Shown here: positions 59,402 to 64,000 of the stretch, in pieces
Numbering within the stretch: position 1 is the first letter of the stretch
Layout of the letters: each line of letters opens with the position of its first letter
Assembly (NCBI RefSeq): GCF_004362215.1
Contig: NZ_SNWR01000002.1
Span: forward strand, 124,001-188,000
DNA: 64,000 nucleotides
Source of the DNA: Paractinoplanes brasiliensis
GTDB lineage: Bacteria; Actinomycetota; Actinomycetes; Mycobacteriales; Micromonosporaceae
Direction of reading: 5' to 3'
Notes under the pieces: generated by a model
Seen by the model: the letters and a program-made list of their open reading frames with translations, nothing else
Databases searched by the model: none
What the model was told of the DNA's origin: nothing
Position numbers and translations under genes: made by a program

Positions 59402-60106
59402 GTGGTTGAGCGTCCTTACACCTTGCTGAGTTGTGGCATGTCCATCGACGGGTATCTCGACGATGCGACCCGCGACCGGTTGTTGTTGTCCAACGAGGCC
59501 GATTTCGACCGGGTCGACGCCGTTCGTGCCGGCTGCGACGCGATCCTGGTCGGGGCCGCGACGATCCGGCAGGACAACCCTCGCCTGCTGGTGCGCTCGG
59601 CCGAGCGCCGCGCCGCCCGGGTCGCCCGGGGCGAGGCGCCCCATCCGCTGAAGGTCACGGTAACCGGACGGTGTGACATCGACCCGGCCGCGAAGTTCTT
59701 CACCGTGGGCGATGTGGACAAACTGGTGTATTGCGCGAGCGGTTCGTGCGGGTCGGCTCGGCAGAAGCTGGGCGAGGTCGCCACGGTGATCGACGGCGGC
59801 GACCCGGTCGACCTGCACCGGGTGACGGCCGACCTGGCCGGGCGCGGGGTGCGCCGGCTCATGGTCGAGGGCGGCGGCACGATGCACACGCAGTTCCTCA
59901 CCGCCGGGCTCGCCGACGAGCTGCAACTGGTGGTTGCGCCGTTCTTCGTCGGCGACTCGCGGGCGCCGCGCTTCGTCAGCGACGGCGACTTCCCGTGGGG
60001 GCCGGGCCGCCGGGCCGGCCTGGCCGAGGTGCGCCAGATCGGCGACGTCGTCCTGCTGCGCTACGCCCTGTCCGACCGGTTTGTCCAAAGCAGCCATAAA
60101 AGCTAG
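59402..60106 (+). CDS. RibD C-terminal-type (dihydrofolate reductase-fold) reductase
   Basis: A 234-residue NADPH-dependent reductase of the RibD_C family: SCGMSIDGYLDDATRDRLLL, DAILVGAATIRQDNPRLLVR near residue 50, and RGVRRLMVEGGGTMHTQFLT near the C-terminus. In riboflavin synthesis it reduces the ribosyl pyrimidine; here it lacks the deaminase half of RibD. The GTG start lies 10 bases after GGAGG. Its partners are ribA, divergent, and the convergent flippase-like gene, whose stop codon shares a CTAG palindrome with its own. Confidence 0.88.
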   Translation: MVERPYTLLSCGMSIDGYLDDATRDRLLLSNEADFDRVDAVRAGCDAILVGAATIRQDNPRLLVRSAERRAARVARGEAPHPLKVTVTGRCDIDPAAKFFTVGDVDKLVYCASGSCGSARQKLGEVATVIDGGDPVDLHRVTADLAGRGVRRLMVEGGGTMHTQFLTAGLADELQLVVAPFFVGDSRAPRFVSDGDFPWGPGRRAGLAEVRQIGDVVLLRYALSDRFVQSSHKS

Positions 60107-61137
60107 GCGCCGGCTCGTGCCAGCTCGCGCCCGAGGTGCGGGGCCGGGGCGGCTGCGACACCGTACGGGACCGGCGAGATCGGGGCGGCGACCCGCACCG
60201 CGGCCACGGTCCGCAGCTTGACGGCCGCCCGCGTGAGAATGACCACCGCGCCGGGCAGGGCGGCGACGAACGCGAACACCCCGTACACCACCGCGGTCGT
60301 AAGGCCCTGGGTGGCGCTCAGCCCGGCCGCGCCGAACGCCCACGCCGTGACGGCCTCGCGCGGGCCCCAACCGCCGATGTTGAGCGGCAGCGACATGGCC
60401 AGCAGCGCGAGCAGCATCAGCGGGGCCAGGCGGGTCAGCGACGCCGCCGAGCCGGCCGCGCGGGCCGCCACCACGAACGTGGCCAGGTGACCGACGAGCA
60501 CGACGACCGAGGCCAGCGTCACGATCGGCCAGTTGCGGCGGGCCAGCAGCCCGGTGCGGATCTCGGCGGCCCCGGTGCGCACGGCCGAGGCGACCCGAGA
60601 GCCGCCCTGCCGCAGGCGGCGGAAGGCCAGCGCCAGCACGACACCGGCCAGCAGCAGCGAGCCGAGGACCACAAAAAGCACGAAACCGTGTTGCTGCAGG
60701 ACGGACAGGACGGGGGAGGGGACGGTGAGCAGCACGGTCACGCCGACGGCGATCAGCACGAGCTGCCCGGCCGTGCGTTCGAGCACCACGGCTCGCACGC
60801 TCTTGGCCACGTCGCCCTCGTCGCGCCCGTGCTGCACGGCGCGGTCCACGTCGCCGAGCACCCCGCCGGGCAGCGCGGCGTTGAGGAACAGCGCCTTGTA
60901 GTAGTCGGCCACCGCCGTACGGAAGGAAAGCCGCAGGCCGAGGCCGCGCGCCACCAGGCACCAACGCCAGGCGCTGAACACCGTGGTGGCGACCCCGATC
61001 GCGAAGGCCAGGGTGAGGGCGGGCCCGTCGATCACCCGCAGGCCGTCGACGAAGGCGCCGGTGCCGAGCTTCCACAGCAGGAAGACCAGGATCCCGGCCC
61101 CGCCGAGAATCCTTGCCCAAGCCCAGATACGCCCCAC
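60103..61137 (-). CDS. Flippase-like (UPF0104/LPG synthase TM-type) membrane protein
   Basis: A 344-residue membrane protein with roughly eight helices and the signature of the UPF0104 family: FRTAVADYYKALFLNAALPG, a GDVDRAVQHGRDEGDVAKSV region, and the internal SLPLNIGGWGPREAVTAWAF. Members are lipid or polyprenyl-lipid flippases or the membrane half of lysyl-phosphatidylglycerol synthase. GTG 61137 follows GGGGA. It is the last gene of the minus-strand operon; it may export a lipid-linked or modified product of the upstream enzymes (inference). Confidence 0.88.
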   Translation of the reverse strand: MGRIWAWARILGGAGILVFLLWKLGTGAFVDGLRVIDGPALTLAFAIGVATTVFSAWRWCLVARGLGLRLSFRTAVADYYKALFLNAALPGGVLGDVDRAVQHGRDEGDVAKSVRAVVLERTAGQLVLIAVGVTVLLTVPSPVLSVLQQHGFVLFVVLGSLLLAGVVLALAFRRLRQGGSRVASAVRTGAAEIRTGLLARRNWPIVTLASVVVLVGHLATFVVAARAAGSAASLTRLAPLMLLALLAMSLPLNIGGWGPREAVTAWAFGAAGLSATQGLTTAVVYGVFAFVAALPGAVVILTRAAVKLRTVAAVRVAAPISPVPYGVAAAPAPHLGRELARAGA

Positions 61138-61197
61138 GTCGTCGTCCCCTTCGTCTCGCCCGTCTTCCCCTAGTACGCCAGGACGGGCACAAAGGGT

Positions 61198-61965
61198 TCA
61201 GTCGAAGATCGCCAAAAGATCCACATGCCCGACCGACACGTTCGGCAGCGATGCCAGACGCCCGGCCAGATAGTCGTCGAGGTCGAGCGAGGGCCGCTGC
61301 TCACGGGCCGCGCCGACCCAGCCCCGCAGCCACTCGGCGGTCAGCTCGGGGCGGTCCGGGCCCAGCCGCCACGGGCTCGGACGGGTGACGACCGTCGCGC
61401 CCGCCAGCTCGAAAGCCTTTCCCGCGTACGCCGGAGCGTCCGGCCCGAGCAGCCGGCGCTCCCCGCTTGTCCGCCGCTGGTGCTCGTCGAACGCCTCGGC
61501 GACGGTTGCGTCCAGCGGGCCGGCCGGGTCCAGGCTCACGTCCCCGGCCACCGACAGGGTGAACAGCGCCGGAACCCGGGCCGCGGCCAGCGTCGCCACC
61601 AGGGCGTCGATCTCGTCGGAGGTCAGCAGATCGAGCAGCGCCGAACAGGTGACCAGCCCGGTGCCCTCGAGGTCGCGGGTGGTCAGGGCGGTCACGTCGC
61701 CGAGCGCGCCCTCGACGGTGACGTCCGGGATCCGCACGTGCGCCGTCGCGTAGTGCAGCAGCTTCGGGTCGCGGTCGGCCAGAATCCAGTGCTGCGGTTT
61801 GGGCAGCAGCGGCGCGAGCCAGCGGGCCATCGAGCCGGTGCCGCAGCCCAGGTCGCGGATCACATGGATGCCCTCGGGCAGCCGCTCGACCAGGTCGGCC
61901 GCGCGCGCCTCGGCGTCCGCGGGCTCGCGCAGGCCGAGCCAGGACTCACTGAACTCACCGGTCAT
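61198..61965 (-). CDS. Class I SAM-dependent methyltransferase
   Basis: A 255-residue enzyme with the SAM-binding motif IHVIRDLGCGTGSMARWLAP, an acidic loop PQHWILADRDPKLL and the post-motif GLVTCSALLDLLTSDEIDAL. It overlaps the glycosyltransferase stop by four bases (ATGA), so it is coupled. The methyl acceptor is unknown. Confidence 0.92.
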   Translation of the reverse strand: MTGEFSESWLGLREPADAEARAADLVERLPEGIHVIRDLGCGTGSMARWLAPLLPKPQHWILADRDPKLLHYATAHVRIPDVTVEGALGDVTALTTRDLEGTGLVTCSALLDLLTSDEIDALVATLAAARVPALFTLSVAGDVSLDPAGPLDATVAEAFDEHQRRTSGERRLLGPDAPAYAGKAFELAGATVVTRPSPWRLGPDRPELTAEWLRGWVGAAREQRPSLDLDDYLAGRLASLPNVSVGHVDLLAIFD

Positions 61966-62981
61966 CGGGGGGCTCCTTCACAGATGGCGGACAGAGCGGA
62001 GGCGGTTGCGGACCAGCGCGGGAGGGTTTCCCGGCGGGACCGGGCGGCGGCGCGCAGGCGGTCGCGCAGCGCGGCGTCGGTGAGCCAGGACCGCAGCGCG
62101 GCGGCCAGGGCCGGTCGGTCGTCGGGCGGGATCAGCAGGCCGGGCCGGGTGCCGTCCGGGGCTGTGCCGAGCGCCTCGGGCACCCCGCCCACGTTCGTGG
62201 CCAGCACCGGGATCCCGCGGGCAAGTGCCTCGGTGACGACCATGCCGTACGTCTCCGCCCGCGAGGCGAGCACAAAAAGATCCGCTTCCCCGTACGCCTC
62301 GTCGAGCGCGCCGCCGTGCAGCGGGCCCGCGAAGCGCAGGCGAGGGTCCGAGTGCGGGACAGGTTTGATGATCGCACCGGCGAACGTGCACTGCCAGTCG
62401 AGCCCGGCCAGGTCGTTCTCCAGCGCCCCGGCCAGCAGGTCCTGGCCCTTGCGGGGGCTGACCGCGGCCACGCAGAGCAGCCGGCGGCCGGTCGGGCCGG
62501 GCACGGTCAGGGGCGCGGGGTCGACGCCGGGCGGGGCGACCTCCACCCGTACGAGATCGTGCATGGTCTTGATGCTGTCGGCCGCCGCGCTGCTGGTGGC
62601 AACCACGGTCGCGGCGAGATGCAGGGCCCGCCTTTCCCGGGCGCGCAGGCCGGCGGCCACGTCGGGGGCCAGGCCGGTCTCGTCGCTCAGCGGCAGGTGC
62701 ACGAGGACGATCAGGCGCAGCCGCTCCGCGTGCGGCTCGAGGATCTCGGGCACGCCGCAGCCGACCAGGCCGTCGATCAGCACGCCGGACCCGTCCGGGA
62801 TGTCGGCGAGGGCCCGGCCGAGGGCGGTGCGAGCGGCCGGCGCGGGCGAGGGCCACGACCCCGGTACGGCGATCTCGTGCACGTCGGGCAGCAGCGAGAG
62901 CACCGTACGGTCGTAGCGGTTACCGCCGCTCGGCGCCGCCGGATCGTCGATGCCGCCGGGCAGCACCGCCCACAACGTCAC
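61962..62981 (-). CDS. Family 4 glycosyltransferase
   Basis: A 339-residue GT-B enzyme: PSGGNRYDRTVLSLLPDV in the N-terminal half and the C-terminal nucleotide-sugar site LFVLASRAETYGMVVTEALA with the E-x7-E motif, then ARGIPVLATNVGGVPEAL. It transfers a sugar from an activated donor. The GTG start overlaps the PTPS stop by four bases (GTGA). The acceptor is unknown. Confidence 0.93.
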   Translation of the reverse strand: MTLWAVLPGGIDDPAAPSGGNRYDRTVLSLLPDVHEIAVPGSWPSPAPAARTALGRALADIPDGSGVLIDGLVGCGVPEILEPHAERLRLIVLVHLPLSDETGLAPDVAAGLRARERRALHLAATVVATSSAAADSIKTMHDLVRVEVAPPGVDPAPLTVPGPTGRRLLCVAAVSPRKGQDLLAGALENDLAGLDWQCTFAGAIIKPVPHSDPRLRFAGPLHGGALDEAYGEADLFVLASRAETYGMVVTEALARGIPVLATNVGGVPEALGTAPDGTRPGLLIPPDDRPALAAALRSWLTDAALRDRLRAAARSRRETLPRWSATASALSAICEGAPR

Positions 62982-63376
62982 AGGTCGCGCTCGTACGAGG
63001 CCCAGGCGATGTGCGACTCGTGCAAGGTCACCGTGATGCCGGTCAGCCCGGCCGCGCCCGCACCCAGCTCACCCGCCGCGACCTTGCCGGCCAGCCGGTC
63101 GGCGATCACCTTGGCCAGGAACTCGGTCGACGTGTTGATGCCCAGGAAGTCGGGCTCGTCGTCGAGGTTGCGATAGCTGAGCCCGCCGCAGATCGCCTGC
63201 AGCTGCTGACTCGCGGCGCCGATGTCCACCACGATGTTGTCGTCGTCCAGTTCGGGCCGGCGGAAGGTGGCGTCGACCACGAACGTCGCGCCGTGCAGCT
63301 TCTGCGCCGGTCCGTACACCTCGCCGGTGAAGCTGTGCGCGATCATGATGTGGTCGCGGACGGTGACGCTGAACAA
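62978..63376 (-). CDS. 6-pyruvoyl-tetrahydropterin synthase/QueD family protein
   Basis: A 132-residue T-fold protein. Zinc-site His residues appear in HIMIAHSFTGEVYGPAQKLH (two) and in the paired His; the general pattern of LHGATFVVDATF, VVDIGAASQQLQ and NTSTEFLAKVIADRLAG (the ExTSE-like binding site) follows, with the catalytic region TVTLHESHIAWASYE. In this family the enzyme makes 6-carboxytetrahydropterin (for 7-deazaguanine) or a pyruvoyl-pterin from dihydroneopterin triphosphate. No folE is nearby, so its substrate may be different here. Confidence 0.9.
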   Translation of the reverse strand: MFSVTVRDHIMIAHSFTGEVYGPAQKLHGATFVVDATFRRPELDDDNIVVDIGAASQQLQAICGGLSYRNLDDEPDFLGINTSTEFLAKVIADRLAGKVAAGELGAGAAGLTGITVTLHESHIAWASYERDL

Positions 63377-63379
63377 GGG

Positions 63380-64000
63380 CTACTCCTCGGGGTAGTCGAT
63401 CACGTGGCAGAGGGCCGGAAGGCTACCGTCCGCGAGGCGGGGCAGCACCTCGGGCAGCTCGGCGAAATCGGAATGCCCGGTGAGGAAAGCCTCGAACCGC
63501 TCGTCCTTCAGCAGCTCCAGCGAGAGCGCGAGCCGCTCGGCGTAGCTGCGGTGGCGGCCGGGCACGATCCCGCCGACCTGGCTGCCGCGGATCGTGAGCC
63601 GCCGGGAGTGGAAGTGCTCGCCCAGCGGCACGCTGACCTGCTTGTCGCCGTACCAGCTGAGCTCGACGACCGTGCCCTCGGCGCGCACCAGCTCCAGCGA
63701 ACGGGTCAGCCCGGCCTGCGTCGCGCTGGCGTGGATCACCAGGTCACAGTCGCCGAGCGCGTCCTGCGGCGTGGCGAAGTCGACGCCGATCCGGGTGGCC
63801 AGTTCGGCGCGCCTCTCGTCGACGTCGACGAGCTGCAGGCGTACGCCGGGAAAGCGCGCGAGAATCGCGGCGGCGCAACCACCCACCATGCCCCCGCCGA
63901 CCACCGCGATCCGGTCGCCGATCGCCGGGCGGGCGTCCCACAGCGCGTTGACAGCGGTCTCGACCGTGCCCGCAAGCACCGCCCTGTGCGCGGGCACACC
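63380..64000 (-). CDS. Zinc-type alcohol dehydrogenase, C-terminal part
   Basis: The gene begins outside the window; its C-terminal 206 residues are visible. The Rossmann motif RIAVVGGGMVGGCAAAILAR and later NAD-binding Asp (LQLVDVDERRAELATRIG) show a medium-chain dehydrogenase/reductase. The Zn-ligand region lies upstream. It is three bases ahead of the PTPS gene and is therefore the first seen gene of the operon. Confidence 0.9.
   Translation of the reverse strand, partial: GVPAHRAVLAGTVETAVNALWDARPAIGDRIAVVGGGMVGGCAAAILARFPGVRLQLVDVDERRAELATRIGVDFATPQDALGDCDLVIHASATQAGLTRSLELVRAEGTVVELSWYGDKQVSVPLGEHFHSRRLTIRGSQVGGIVPGRHRSYAERLALSLELLKDERFEAFLTGHSDFAELPEVLPRLADGSLPALCHVIDYPEE

Overview
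The window is high-GC DNA (about 70% by eye) with actinobacterial gene content: SpoIIE/RsbU phosphatases, an EspR-like regulator, MMPL and DUF4331 proteins, CBM2 plant-polysaccharide enzymes and many GTG starts. It reads like a soil actinomycete, most likely Micromonosporaceae (Actinoplanes-like). That placement is inference. It is an ordinary chromosomal arm segment: I see no rRNA, tRNA, CRISPR array, insertion sequence, prophage or replication origin.

Layout. 1-7.2 kb: the 3' end of glgC, a minus-strand block (AA10 LPMO, Tat mini-protein, DUF4331, small protein, AraC regulator), an FKBP isomerase, then small and secreted genes. 7.2-11 kb: a three-gene plus-strand operon (PEP-utilising phosphotransferase, membrane protein, TetR) behind a repeat-bearing promoter. 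11-17.6 kb: secreted GH5 glycosidase, HNH nuclease, acetyltransferase, DUF1905, a His-rich small protein, an RsbU-type phosphatase, and a divergent MerR/old-yellow-enzyme pair. 17.6-24 kb: a 1,627-residue DUF4011 helicase-nuclease followed by a WD40 gene whose 5' end looks frameshifted. 24-33.5 kb: YciO, a hydroxyisobutyrate-dehydrogenase-like enzyme, a POT transporter remnant, succinate-semialdehyde dehydrogenase, a DUF4143 ATPase, an orphan sugar-binding lipoprotein, an LLM oxidoreductase, and smpB carrying a one-base frameshift.

33.5-42.2 kb: an MMPL transporter, a large exported VCBS-type protein, then two divergent CBM2 enzymes (SGNH esterase and PL11 rhamnogalacturonan lyase). The gap between these two holds two CebR-type palindromes, so they form a small cello-oligosaccharide-responsive regulon. 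42.2-46.2 kb: glcDEF glycolate oxidase. 46-50.4 kb: lipoprotein, P450, EspR-like regulator, DUF6545 membrane protein and ImmA/IrrE protease. 50.5-58.6 kb: ppdK, a VOC protein, a lipoprotein, recQ and a 638-residue PAS-phosphatase-kinase-STAS protein.

58.6-64 kb: ribA and a RibD-type reductase on opposite strands, then a translationally coupled minus-strand set (Zn-alcohol dehydrogenase, PTPS/QueD, GT4 glycosyltransferase, methyltransferase) ending in a flippase-like membrane protein. Together these look like a GTP-derived small-molecule pathway with no obvious known product, and this is the best candidate here for an undescribed system. Other recurring oddities are short tandem repeats inside reading frames, micro-duplications of gene 3' ends that include the stop codon, decayed gene remnants, and a strong excess of the hexamer CGTACG.
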